The notes under the pieces: model-generated
What the model was told of the DNA's origin: nothing
The model's input: the letters and a program-made list of their open reading frames with translations, nothing else
Databases searched by the model: none
Made by a program: the position numbers and the translations under genes
Part shown: positions 8,288-16,426 of the stretch, piece by piece
Numbering within the stretch: the first letter of the stretch is position 1
Layout: every line of letters starts with the position of its first letter
Assembly (NCBI GenBank): GCA_000493945.1
Contig: AWNW01000002.1
Location: 26,636-43,913 of the forward strand
Direction: 5' to 3'
Source of the DNA: Candidatus Hydrogenedens terephthalaticus JGI OTU-1
Lineage (GTDB): Bacteria > Hydrogenedentota > Hydrogenedentia > Hydrogenedentales > Hydrogenedentaceae
DNA length: 17,278 bases

Positions 8288-9562
8288 TTATTTTAATTGA
8301 GCAAGGATTTTGGCTAATCGTCTTTCGGATTGAATTGCAGAACGGACGGTATGATAGTTAATTTTCCATGCGTGTGCCATATAGTCCCACAATAGATTAT
8401 TGTTTTCATCAAATAATGGAAACCACTCCCCTACTGCATGATTTATTACATAATCCATAACAAAACGATGAACATTTTCGTAGGCATCAAAGTATTTTTC
8501 ATCACCGAATAAGAGATACGCATCCAACATAGCCACCAGTGTTTCCGCTTGTTGCCAGAATTCTTTATTTCTTTCCCGTGCAGGACCATCGTTAGGACCT
8601 TCGCAGTATACTCCACCTTTTTCCCAATCAATACCATACTTCAAACAATGGTCAAACATCTTTTTCATTTTTTCTTTATACGGTTCCACATCCTCACCAA
8701 GAATGTTCAATGTATGATTTAATAACCAGCAAAATTCCACATTATGTCCGAAACTGGTATTATTTAATGGTCTTCCTTCTGGATCCTCTGCATCACGGTC
8801 AGAACCCCAAACATTCTTAAAAATAATAGCCCGTAGAGGTTTCCAGTCAAAACTAAACTGTGCTATACCTGTTCCGTACTCAGGATGAACCATTTTATCA
8901 AAAATCAGTTTAATTATATTTAAGGTATCCTGTTTATGTTTTAGTGACCCTGTTGCTTCATATAAATTTGTAAATGCTTCCATTAAATGCATGTGAACAT
9001 CGAAAGATTTTCTATCTCCACCGTAAACACCCGGCTTTTTAGGTGTCCAATCTCTCTCAAAAAATTCTCCAAATCCACCGTGTGCAATATCTACAGCCTG
9101 AGCCTTAATTGTTCTCCAAGTTTCCTCTGCGAGTTCAAGGGCTTCTTCATCTCCCGAAGCCATCGAATACTCACTTAAGCAATAAATACCAAACGACTGC
9201 CCATACATAATTTTACTCTGGTCAATCGGGGTGCCGTCTTTTTCTGTTATCCAAATCCATCCTCTGTATTGATTATCCCAAAAATATCTTTTTAAAAATT
9301 CCACTCCTTGCTGTGCTATTTTTAAGTATTTCCCATCTCCTAAATTCGCTCGATGTGCCGATGAGTAAGTATAAATCATCCTTGCCTGACAGATAAGTGT
9401 TTTTTTTGTTTCACCGGTAGGTCTTCCTTCACGGTCAAGGTATGTCAAAAATCCTCCATATTCCTCATCAACACCATGTGTTTCCCAGAAAGGAAGTAAT
9501 TCATTAAATAAATGGTTTTGCATTTCTTTCAATAGTTTTTCTACACGCTCTTTAGTAACCAT
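8288..9562 (-). CDS. AGE-family sugar 2-epimerase (cellobiose 2-epimerase-like)
   Basis: This 424-aa protein matches the N-acylglucosamine 2-epimerase/cellobiose 2-epimerase family, an (alpha/alpha)6 barrel that interconverts gluco- and manno-configured sugars at C2 through a cis-enediol intermediate. Residues in the positions expected for the active site are Arg61 in CQARMIY, His190 and His192 in DVHMHLMEAFTNLY, His273 and Glu276 in GHNVEFCWLL, Trp336 and Glu340 in KEFWQQAE, and His404 in INYHTVRS. The spacing resembles cellobiose 2-epimerases, but the sequence also fits mannose- or GlcNAc-epimerase relatives, so the substrate is uncertain. Length is normal and no signal peptide is present, so it is cytoplasmic. 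AAGGA at 9572-9576, nine bases before the ATG, supports the start. It is the first gene of the minus-strand block; the 51-bp gap to the glycosyltransferases allows one operon. It could supply a sugar for the glycosyltransferases or simply feed beta-glucan or mannan catabolism. Confidence 0.88.
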   Translation of the reverse strand: MVTKERVEKLLKEMQNHLFNELLPFWETHGVDEEYGGFLTYLDREGRPTGETKKTLICQARMIYTYSSAHRANLGDGKYLKIAQQGVEFLKRYFWDNQYRGWIWITEKDGTPIDQSKIMYGQSFGIYCLSEYSMASGDEEALELAEETWRTIKAQAVDIAHGGFGEFFERDWTPKKPGVYGGDRKSFDVHMHLMEAFTNLYEATGSLKHKQDTLNIIKLIFDKMVHPEYGTGIAQFSFDWKPLRAIIFKNVWGSDRDAEDPEGRPLNNTSFGHNVEFCWLLNHTLNILGEDVEPYKEKMKKMFDHCLKYGIDWEKGGVYCEGPNDGPARERNKEFWQQAETLVAMLDAYLLFGDEKYFDAYENVHRFVMDYVINHAVGEWFPLFDENNNLLWDYMAHAWKINYHTVRSAIQSERRLAKILAQLK

Positions 9563-9706
9563 AGATATGTATCCTTATTTTTATTATTCAATATTTTTCA
9601 CTCCTTGAATTTTATTATATTACGAATGTTTAATGTAAATCACTTCATTAAGAAGTCCGATTTGCCTATCTCATCAGACAAATTGAAGAATAGATGTTAT
9701 TCTTAC

Positions 9707-9736
9707 TTGCAATATTTTAATAAAAATTGATATAAT
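9707..9736 (+). promoter_or_regulatory. Promoter of tRNA-Arg
   Basis: TTGCAA (9707-9712) and a perfect TATAAT (9731-9736) are spaced by 18 bases, placing the start near 9743, about 28 bases before the tRNA. The rest of the 208-bp divergent gap (9563-9770) also carries TATAAT-like sequence on the minus strand (TAATATAAT near 9615) for the epimerase, but with no good -35 box. Confidence 0.55.
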
Positions 9737-9770
9737 TTACTTCCAATTTAATAATTTGTGATTTTACGGT

Positions 9771-9847
9771 GTTCCCGTAGCTCAATTGGATAGAGCGCTT
9801 GGCTACGGACCAAGAGGCTGGGGGTTCAACTCCCTCCGGGAACGCCA
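9771..9847 (+). tRNA. tRNA-Arg (anticodon ACG), CCA encoded
   Basis: The 77 bases fold into a complete cloverleaf. The acceptor stem GTTCCCG/CGGGAAC is a perfect 7 bp, with discriminator G and a genomic CCA. The D-arm has GCTC/GAGC. The anticodon stem CTTGG/CCAAG encloses the loop CTACGGA, giving anticodon ACG, which would be edited to ICG to read CGU, CGC and CGA. The T-arm has GGGGG/CCCTC around TTCAACT with one G-U pair. The variable loop has five bases. No second tRNA and no copied 3' end were found, so there is no sign of an integrated element. The T-rich stretch just after it (9848-9858) has no hairpin. Confidence 0.97.
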
Positions 9848-9878
9848 TTTTTCTTTTTAAACATTTTTAAGTAAATTC

Positions 9879-9907
9879 TTGACAATAGTATTAAAATAGT
9901 ATATAAT
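9879..9907 (+). promoter_or_regulatory. Consensus sigma70 promoter of clpX
   Basis: TTGACA (9879-9884) and TATAAT (9902-9907) are both perfect and separated by the ideal 17 bases. Transcription would start near 9914, giving a leader of about 70 bases that contains a 6-bp stem (GTATTA 9950-9955 / TAATAC 9962-9967) just before the clpX ribosome binding site. No CIRCE or CtsR-type operator is visible, so a constitutive housekeeping promoter is likely. Confidence 0.75.
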
Positions 9908-9982
9908 TATTATTCACACAATATAATGTAAACCAAAACACTAAATATGGTATTATATAAGTAATACTTAGTGGAGTAGTTT

Positions 9983-10255
9983 ATGAATCATCAACGAATT
10001 AAATCCGAAATTCCTACATGCTCTTTTTGTGGTAAGAAACACAATGAAGTGTCTAAACTCATTGCAGGTCCTGATGTTAATATTTGCGATGAATGTGTTC
10101 GTCTTTGTGCTGATATAATCCGCGATGACCAAAATCGGAAAAAGCATAGACGAACTATTAAAGTTCCCACCCCCCCGCGAAATAAAAGAATTCTTAGACC
10201 AATATGTAATAGGACAGGAACAATCAAAACGGATCCTTTCCGTTGCTGTCCATAA
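9983..10255 (+). CDS. clpX: ClpX N-terminal zinc-binding part (5' piece of frameshifted clpX)
   Basis: This 90-codon frame encodes the ClpX zinc-binding domain, with Cys13-x2-Cys16 and Cys35-x2-Cys38 in the usual positions (CSFCGKKHNEVSKLIAGP, then CDECV). The domain dimerises and binds adaptors and some substrates. GGAG at 9973-9976, six bases before the ATG, supports the start. True ClpX sequence runs to Val-Pro-Thr-Pro (residue 64) at the run of seven C (10170-10176). After that this frame yields an unrelated tail and stops at 10255, while the ClpX sequence continues one base over in the other frame. Removing one C gives VPTPREIKEFLDQYVIGQ, the normal ClpX junction, and a protein of 426 aa, close to E. 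coli ClpX (424). As written, this piece alone would be a 90-aa zinc-domain fragment. Whether the break is real or a sequence error cannot be told from the window. Confidence 0.85.
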   Translation: MNHQRIKSEIPTCSFCGKKHNEVSKLIAGPDVNICDECVRLCADIIRDDQNRKKHRRTIKVPTPPRNKRILRPICNRTGTIKTDPFRCCP

Positions 10256-11264
10256 TCACTATAAAAGAATAGCATACGGTGGAGAGATACAAGGCGTAGA
10301 AATCCAAAAATCAAATGTCTTACTCATTGGACCTTCCGGAAGTGGAAAGACATTACTTGCTGAAACTTTAGCCCGAATGTTAGATGTGCCTTTTGCAATT
10401 GTAGATGCAACGACACTAACAGAAGCAGGCTATGTTGGCGATGATGTGGAAAATATCATACTGAAACTTCTACAAAATGCCGAATTTGACATTGCTCGGG
10501 CAGAAACAGGAATTGTCTACATTGATGAAATAGATAAAATAGCCCGTAAAAGTGATAGTCCATCAATAACCCGTGATGTTTCTGGTGAAGGGGTGCAACA
10601 AGCACTTCTGAAAATTTTAGAGGGAACTATGTCCAATGTTCCGCCTCAAGGAGGTAGGAAACATCCCCAACAGGAATGCATACAGGTAGATACTCGAAAT
10701 ATTCTCTTTATCTGCGGCGGTGCCTTTAATGGTTTAGAAAGAATTATTCAGAAACGAGTAGGTAAAAATATTATAGGTTTTAAGGCTGACATCAAATCGA
10801 AAAAAGAATATAGCGTTGGCGAATTACTTGCTATGGTCAAACCCGAAGATTTAATTTCTTTTGGTATGATTCCTGAATTTGTTGGTAGAATTCCCATTGT
10901 TGCAACTCTTCACGAACTTAATGTTAACGATTTAAAGAAAATCCTTGTAGAGCCCCGAAATGCTATTACAAAACAATATGAAAAACTATTTGAACTTGAA
11001 AATGTAAAACTTCGCTTCCCGGAAGAAACTATCGAGTCCATTGCAGAATATGCGATAAAGAAAGAAACAGGTGCCAGAGGATTAAGAAGCATTTTAGAAG
11101 AAATTATGTTAGATGTAATGTTCGAATTGCCATCACGAAAAGATATACGCGAATGCATCATTACGCCTGGTGTGATTACAAAATCTGAAGAACCACTTTT
11201 TGTATACGAACAAGATATTCGGACCAAAACAGAAACTAAAAATCGTAATTCAGCCTCAGCATAA
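10125..11264 (+). CDS. clpX: ClpX AAA+ unfoldase part (3' piece of frameshifted clpX)
   Basis: ClpX is the ATP-driven hexameric unfoldase that feeds proteins to the ClpP peptidase. This frame holds the whole AAA+ module; the true reading begins at about 10176 (PREIKEFLDQY), because the codons before that are out of frame with clpX. In reconstructed numbering: Walker A GPSGSGKT 116-123, pore-1 loop GYVG 149-152, Walker B IVYIDEID 177-184, RKH pore loop 225-227, the IGF loop that docks ClpP at 264-266, and sensor-2 GARGLRS near the end. All key parts are intact and the C-terminus is full length, which argues against old decay. The ATG at 10125 lies inside the zinc-domain frame, has no Shine-Dalgarno and codes for out-of-frame residues first; used as a start it would give a ClpX lacking the zinc domain. 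clpP is not adjacent; lon follows 105 bp downstream. Confidence 0.9.
   Translation: MTKIGKSIDELLKFPPPREIKEFLDQYVIGQEQSKRILSVAVHNHYKRIAYGGEIQGVEIQKSNVLLIGPSGSGKTLLAETLARMLDVPFAIVDATTLTEAGYVGDDVENIILKLLQNAEFDIARAETGIVYIDEIDKIARKSDSPSITRDVSGEGVQQALLKILEGTMSNVPPQGGRKHPQQECIQVDTRNILFICGGAFNGLERIIQKRVGKNIIGFKADIKSKKEYSVGELLAMVKPEDLISFGMIPEFVGRIPIVATLHELNVNDLKKILVEPRNAITKQYEKLFELENVKLRFPEETIESIAEYAIKKETGARGLRSILEEIMLDVMFELPSRKDIRECIITPGVITKSEEPLFVYEQDIRTKTETKNRNSASA
10170..10176 (+). other. clpX: C7 homopolymer at the clpX frame break
   Basis: Bases 10166-10176 read CCCACCCCCCC. Frame 1 gives Val-Pro-Thr-Pro-Pro-Arg-Asn; the other frame gives Pro-Arg-Glu-Ile-Lys. With six C instead of seven, the canonical Val-Pro-Thr-Pro-Arg-Glu-Ile-Lys of ClpX is restored. 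A run of seven C stands out in DNA this AT-rich and is a classic place for indels, both in vivo and in sequencing. Confidence 0.85.
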
Positions 11265-11369
11265 AAATTTATAGCATTTTCTTGTATAATATTCTTTTCC
11301 AATAGTATCTATTTCTTTATACTATTCTATTTAATCAAATCTTAAACCCTGTTGATTTTGGATTTATTT

Positions 11370-13757
11370 ATGGGAACGAAAAACAAAACAACAAAAGTAT
11401 CTACGGAAAACCTACCCCCACCTCTGGACCTACCTGTCCTTCCTTTAACAGACATCGTATTATTTCCCAAAAATACTGTGCCTATTTTAGTATCGAAGGA
11501 TATATCTATACATGCTGTTCAGGAATCCATGCAGACATCGGAAATGATTTTCTTAGCCTATCAAAAATATTCCAAACAAGAAATGAAAGAACCATCATAT
11601 TTAGAAATTGGAATCATTGCACAAATTCAACAAGCCCTTATTTTACCGGATAATACAATTAAGATTGTTATTGATACCCAATCCCGTGCCAAAATTTTAA
11701 ACTGGCTTCAAGAGGAACCCTTCCTCAAAGCGAAAGTTCAGCCTTTTTCTTTAGATACTCTTCACCCTTCTAATAAACGGCATAGTAATTCATTTAATAC
11801 TTTCAAGTCTATATTAATAAAAGAATTTAATATTTACGCAACAGAAAACACGAAAATACCTATAGAAACCTTAAAATTAATTCAACAATGTTCAAACTTT
11901 GAAGAAATTATAGACATTGTTTGCACCTATCTTAATATTCCTTTTGATGAAAAACAAGATTTACTAAAATTAACTCTTTTAAAGGACATTTTTTCTGAAT
12001 TAATACATATACTTCGGCGTGAAAACTCCAACTACACAAAAGAAAAGAAAATGATTTCACACCTTAAGTATTGTTTTGGCGAAGACACAAAACCGTGGAT
12101 TTTAGATGACTCGGAGGATTCCCCTTTAGATATACAAAGTATTTCCGATTATCCGTCAGATATAGATGAATTAAAACGACTTGTAAAAAAATCCCATTTA
12201 CCCCCTCATGTTTTAGAAAAAGCCACCGCTGAAATAAAACATATGGAAAAAGTCCAGTCTTATAGTCCTGAATACTCCACCATTATGGAATATATAGAAT
12301 GGCTTTGCAGCCTCCCATGGAATAAAAGAACAAAAGATAGAATGGATTTAAACCGAGCAAAAAAAATTTTGGACCGTGACCATTATGGACTGGACAAAGT
12401 CAAAGAACGAATATTGGATTTCCTTGCCGTTCGTATACTTAGTAATAACCTAACAAAAGGTCCTGTTCTATGTCTTGTAGGTCCCCCGGGCGTTGGAAAA
12501 ACATCCTTAGGGAAATCCATTGCTTCCGCACTAAATCGTAAATTCATTCGTATGTCATTAGGGGGAATTCGTGATGAAGCAGAAATTCGTGGACATATAC
12601 GCACTTATGTGGCGTCAATGCCCGGAAAAATTATTCAAAATATAAAAACAGTTAAAGTAAAAAACCCCGTTTTTGTTCTTGATGAAGTTGACAAAATCGG
12701 AACTGATTTCCGCGGAGACCCCGCATCCGCTTTATTAGAAGTATTAGACCCTGAACAAAACAAATATTTCACAGACCATTATTTAAATATAGAATTTGAT
12801 TTATCCGAAGTCTTTTTTATAGCCACAGCAAACAATGAATATAACATTCCCCATCCCTTATTTGACCGTATGGAAGTTATTCGCATACCCGGTTATACTC
12901 CAACAGAAAAATACGAAATTGCTCGAAAACACCTAATACCAAGGCAAATAAAATTAAGTGGATTAAAAAAGAATCATATCTCACTCAAACCCGAATCTAT
13001 TAAACACCTGATTACTAAATATACTGAAGAAGCAGGTGTTCGCGAATTGGAAAGACAAATTTCAGGGGTTATTAGAAAAGTTGCTCGATGGATAGTCACA
13101 AAAGAGAAAAACTGCCCTATTGTTATTACAAAAAATGAGGTAGAAAATATTTTAGGACCACCCATCTATTCTCGTGTTCAGATGACAAAAAATCTTTCTC
13201 CGGGGATGGCTGTAGGAATGGCATGGACCCCTTATGGAGGGACTATTCAAATAATCGAGACAAGTATTATGGAAGGAAAAGGAAATCTCCTTTGCACAGG
13301 ACAATTAGGTTCTGTTATGACGGAGTCCGCTCAGGCTGCATTGACTTTTATCCGCGCCAATTCAGCCATATTTAACATACCTCCAAACTTTTATAAAGAT
13401 ATGGATATTCATATTCATGCTCCGGAGGCTTCCATACCTAAAGACGGTCCTTCCGCAGGAATTACAATTGCAGTTTCTTTGTTATCTGCATTACTAAAAC
13501 GCTCCATACCGGAAGGAATTGCTATGACAGGTGAAATTACCTTAACAGGTAGAGTTTTACCTGTCGGGGGTATTCGTGAAAAACTTCTTTCAGCTTATAT
13601 GGCTGGGATAAAAAATATTATTCTCCCCCAAGAAAATGAAAAAGATTTAAAAGAAATTTCACAAGAAATAAAGGAACAACTGCACTTTCATTTCGTTAAA
13701 AACATAACACAGGTTTTCGATATCGTTTTTCCCGTGCAGAAAGATACAAATAGGTAA
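11370..13757 (+). CDS. lon: ATP-dependent Lon protease
   Basis: Lon is the cytoplasmic AAA+ serine protease that degrades misfolded and regulatory proteins. The ATG at 11370 gives 795 aa, near the usual 780-800; a TTG six codons upstream (11352) is possible but has no better ribosome site (only a weak GGA before the ATG). An N-terminal LON substrate-binding domain (LPVLPLTDIVLFPKNTVPI, about 22-215) precedes a linker and the AAA+ module with Walker A GPPGVGKT 371-378 and Walker B VFVLDEVD 434-441. The protease domain has the Ser-Lys dyad: Ser695 in PKDGPSAG and Lys738 in GGIREKLLSA. The helical linker before the ATPase is unusual: the conserved YYLREQLKAIQKELG-type stretch is replaced by KMISHLKYCFGEDTKPW and an acidic segment. 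It sits downstream of clpX, as in many bacteria, with no good promoter in the 105-bp gap, so co-transcription is likely. Confidence 0.95.
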   Translation: MGTKNKTTKVSTENLPPPLDLPVLPLTDIVLFPKNTVPILVSKDISIHAVQESMQTSEMIFLAYQKYSKQEMKEPSYLEIGIIAQIQQALILPDNTIKIVIDTQSRAKILNWLQEEPFLKAKVQPFSLDTLHPSNKRHSNSFNTFKSILIKEFNIYATENTKIPIETLKLIQQCSNFEEIIDIVCTYLNIPFDEKQDLLKLTLLKDIFSELIHILRRENSNYTKEKKMISHLKYCFGEDTKPWILDDSEDSPLDIQSISDYPSDIDELKRLVKKSHLPPHVLEKATAEIKHMEKVQSYSPEYSTIMEYIEWLCSLPWNKRTKDRMDLNRAKKILDRDHYGLDKVKERILDFLAVRILSNNLTKGPVLCLVGPPGVGKTSLGKSIASALNRKFIRMSLGGIRDEAEIRGHIRTYVASMPGKIIQNIKTVKVKNPVFVLDEVDKIGTDFRGDPASALLEVLDPEQNKYFTDHYLNIEFDLSEVFFIATANNEYNIPHPLFDRMEVIRIPGYTPTEKYEIARKHLIPRQIKLSGLKKNHISLKPESIKHLITKYTEEAGVRELERQISGVIRKVARWIVTKEKNCPIVITKNEVENILGPPIYSRVQMTKNLSPGMAVGMAWTPYGGTIQIIETSIMEGKGNLLCTGQLGSVMTESAQAALTFIRANSAIFNIPPNFYKDMDIHIHAPEASIPKDGPSAGITIAVSLLSALLKRSIPEGIAMTGEITLTGRVLPVGGIREKLLSAYMAGIKNIILPQENEKDLKEISQEIKEQLHFHFVKNITQVFDIVFPVQKDTNR

Positions 13758-13878
13758 AACCCTTATCTAACTATGGTTTAATAACTCCTTTTTTATGGAT
13801 ATAAAGTAAAAAATTGTTATAATTTATTACTCTTTTATTTTTCCGAACCAAACAAATCCTTAAGGAGGTCTTTTTTAT

Positions 13879-16407
13879 ATGTCAAACGGAATGTATAATC
13901 ACAATGAAATTGAAAAAAAATGGCAGAAATATTGGTTAGAAAATAAAACATTTAAATCGGTTATTGACCATTCAAAACCTAAATATTATGTTTTAGATAT
14001 GTTTCCCTATCCCAGTGGTGATGGTCTGCATGTAGGTCATCCTGAAGGATATACTGCCACAGATATAGTAGCACGATATAAAAGAATGAAAGGATTTAAT
14101 GTATTACATCCTATGGGTTGGGATGCTTTTGGCTTGCCTGCGGAAAGACATGCAGTACGCACAGGAGAACATCCCGCCGTTGTAACCAAAAAGAACTGTG
14201 ACACATTCCGTAGACAAATTCAAGCACTTGGACTTTCTTATGATTGGGACCGCGAAATTAATACCACCGATCCTTCTTATTACAAATGGACACAATGGAT
14301 ATTTACCGTCTTATTCGAACGGGGACTCGCTTATGAAACTGAAGCACCTGTGAACTGGTGCCCTGCATTGGGAACTGTATTAGCCAATGAAGAAGTTAAA
14401 GATGGCAAATATGTTGAAACAGGAGACCCCGTAGAAAAAAGGATGATGCGGCAATGGATGTTAAGAATTACCGCTTATGCCGAAAGGTTATTAGAAGACT
14501 TGAATGAATTAGATTGGCCACCGGGAATAATAGCCATGCAGAGGGAATGGATTGGTAAAAGTGAAGGAGCAGATGTAGATTTTACAATAGATGGAACATC
14601 TATGAAATTTACAGTTTTTACAACACGCCCCGATACTCTTTTTGGCGCTACCTACTGCGTCCTGGCTCCCGAACATCCATTTGTATTGCAAATAACAAAG
14701 CCTGAATACATGGATGATGTAAAACAATATATTGAACAAACTACAAGAAAAAGTGCTCAGGAACGCATGAAGGATGAAAAGGAAAAAACGGGAGTTTTTA
14801 CTGGTGCTTATGCTATTAATCCTGTGAACAATGCAAAAATTCCTATCTGGATTGCTGATTATGTTTTAGCCGAATATGGTTATGGTGCTATTATGGCTGT
14901 ACCCGCTCATGATACCCGTGACTACGAATTTGCAAAAAAATATAATCTTCCTATTATTGAGGTAGTTTCTGGTGGAGATATTACCAAAGAAGCATACACC
15001 GGCGATGGAATATTAGTTAATTCACCAATAATTAATGGTCTCACTGTACCTGAAGCAAAAAAGAAAATTACAAAATGGTTAGAGGAAAAAGGTTTAGGCA
15101 AAGCAACAGTAAATTATAAACTTCGTGATTGGCTTTTCTCCAGACAAAGATATTGGGGTGAACCTTTCCCCATTGTTCGTTTATCCGATGGGACAATCAA
15201 AGTGGTCCCATTAAAAGATTTGCCTGTCCTTTTACCTGATTTGGACAATTATAAACCGACTGAAACGGGAGAACCTCCTCTTGCCCGTGCTAAGGATTGG
15301 GTTCAGACTGTTGACCCGGAAACAGGACAACCAGCAACAAGAGAAACAAATACTATGCCTCAATGGGCAGGTTCCTGCTGGTATTTCCTGAGATTTGTTG
15401 ACCCTCAAAATGATAAAGAAGCATGGTCTAAAGAAGCTGAACAATATTGGATGCCTGTTGACCTTTATATCGGTGGAGCAGAACATGCCGTTTTACATCT
15501 TTTATACTCAAGATTCTGGCACAAAGTCTTATATGACGCAGGTTATGTCTCTACTACAGAACCATTCAAAAAACTGTTCAATCAAGGAATGATTCTCGCT
15601 TACTCTTATCAGGATAAAAATGGTAAATACTATTATCCCCATCAAGTTGAGCAAAAAGAAGGTCAATGGTTTGTTAAAGGCACAGATATCCCTGTTGAAA
15701 CAAAAATTGAAAAGATGAGTAAGTCGCGTTACAATGTTGTCAATCCTGATGAAGTCATTGAGAAGTATGGGGCGGATGCCATGCGTATGTACGAAATGTT
15801 TATGGGTCCGCTGGATCGAGATAAACCATGGACAGATGAAGGTATTCAAGGTGTTTACAGATTTTTACGAAGAATATGGGCTCTTTTTATTGATGAAAAT
15901 GGATCCATTTCCTCACGATTTGTATCTTCAGGTGGTGATCCATCTATAGAAAAGGAACTTCATAAAACGATAAAATCGGTTTCAGAAGATATTGAAAATT
16001 TACAATTCAATACTGCTATCGCCAAAATGATGGAATTTGTTAATTCCGCAAATAAAATAGAAAAAATTGATAAGCATATTGGTGAAAAATTCATACTCAT
16101 TTTATCTCCATTTGCTCCTCATATCGCTGAAGAGATATGGCATAAGTTAGGACATACACAAACATTAGCATACGAACCCTGGCCTGAATACGATAAAGAC
16201 CTTATCAAAGAAGATACAGTAGAAATACCTATTCAGGTAAATGGGAAACTAAGAGGTAAAATTACCATATCTGTGAATTCAGGTGATAAAGAGATTTTGG
16301 AACAAGCCCGTAAAGAGGAAAAAATACTCCCCCATATCTCAGGAAAACAAATTGTTAAAGAGATATATGTCCCGGGGAAGTTAATAAACTTTGTTGTTAA
16401 AGGATAG
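13879..16407 (+). CDS. leuS: Leucyl-tRNA synthetase
   Basis: This is a class I aminoacyl-tRNA synthetase charging tRNA-Leu, complete at 842 aa (E. coli 860). The HIGH motif is HVGH at 51-54 (FPYPSGDGLHVGHPEGY) and KMSKS is at 612-616. The inserted CP1 editing domain is present, with TTRPDTLFGATY and MAVPAHDTRDYEF; Asp345 is the conserved editing residue that binds the mischarged amino acid's ammonium group. The WCP segment in VNWCPALGTVLANEEV and the C-terminal IPIQVNGKLRGKI are also typical. A full AAGGAGGT Shine-Dalgarno (13862-13869), nine bases before the ATG, is the strongest in the window. The 121-bp gap after lon contains a TATAAT (13818-13823) with a poor -35, so leuS may have its own weak promoter; it is too short for a T-box and none of the T-box signatures is seen. 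Confidence 0.98.
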   Translation: MSNGMYNHNEIEKKWQKYWLENKTFKSVIDHSKPKYYVLDMFPYPSGDGLHVGHPEGYTATDIVARYKRMKGFNVLHPMGWDAFGLPAERHAVRTGEHPAVVTKKNCDTFRRQIQALGLSYDWDREINTTDPSYYKWTQWIFTVLFERGLAYETEAPVNWCPALGTVLANEEVKDGKYVETGDPVEKRMMRQWMLRITAYAERLLEDLNELDWPPGIIAMQREWIGKSEGADVDFTIDGTSMKFTVFTTRPDTLFGATYCVLAPEHPFVLQITKPEYMDDVKQYIEQTTRKSAQERMKDEKEKTGVFTGAYAINPVNNAKIPIWIADYVLAEYGYGAIMAVPAHDTRDYEFAKKYNLPIIEVVSGGDITKEAYTGDGILVNSPIINGLTVPEAKKKITKWLEEKGLGKATVNYKLRDWLFSRQRYWGEPFPIVRLSDGTIKVVPLKDLPVLLPDLDNYKPTETGEPPLARAKDWVQTVDPETGQPATRETNTMPQWAGSCWYFLRFVDPQNDKEAWSKEAEQYWMPVDLYIGGAEHAVLHLLYSRFWHKVLYDAGYVSTTEPFKKLFNQGMILAYSYQDKNGKYYYPHQVEQKEGQWFVKGTDIPVETKIEKMSKSRYNVVNPDEVIEKYGADAMRMYEMFMGPLDRDKPWTDEGIQGVYRFLRRIWALFIDENGSISSRFVSSGGDPSIEKELHKTIKSVSEDIENLQFNTAIAKMMEFVNSANKIEKIDKHIGEKFILILSPFAPHIAEEIWHKLGHTQTLAYEPWPEYDKDLIKEDTVEIPIQVNGKLRGKITISVNSGDKEILEQARKEEKILPHISGKQIVKEIYVPGKLINFVVKG

Positions 16408-16426
16408 TTTAAAGGAAAATATTGGC

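Noticed and set aside
9771..9847. tRNA 3' end as an active attachment site
   Set aside because: No second copy of the tRNA 3' sequence and no integrase were seen in the window.
10166..10180. Programmed +1 frameshift in clpX like that of prfB
   Set aside because: There is no stop codon or rare codon at the shift point and no upstream Shine-Dalgarno-like stimulator; an indel in the C7 run explains it more simply.
9991..10314. Minus-strand open frame over the start of clpX
   Set aside because: It is a shadow of the clpX zinc-domain region and its protein has no recognisable features.
11265..11369. Promoter for lon from TATAAT (11285-11290) or TATACT (11318-11323)
   Set aside because: Neither has an acceptable -35 box at 16-18 bases; such boxes are expected by chance in DNA this AT-rich.
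13758..13878. T-box riboswitch upstream of leuS
   Set aside because: The gap is only 121 bases, with no T-box signature, specifier stem or terminator hairpin.
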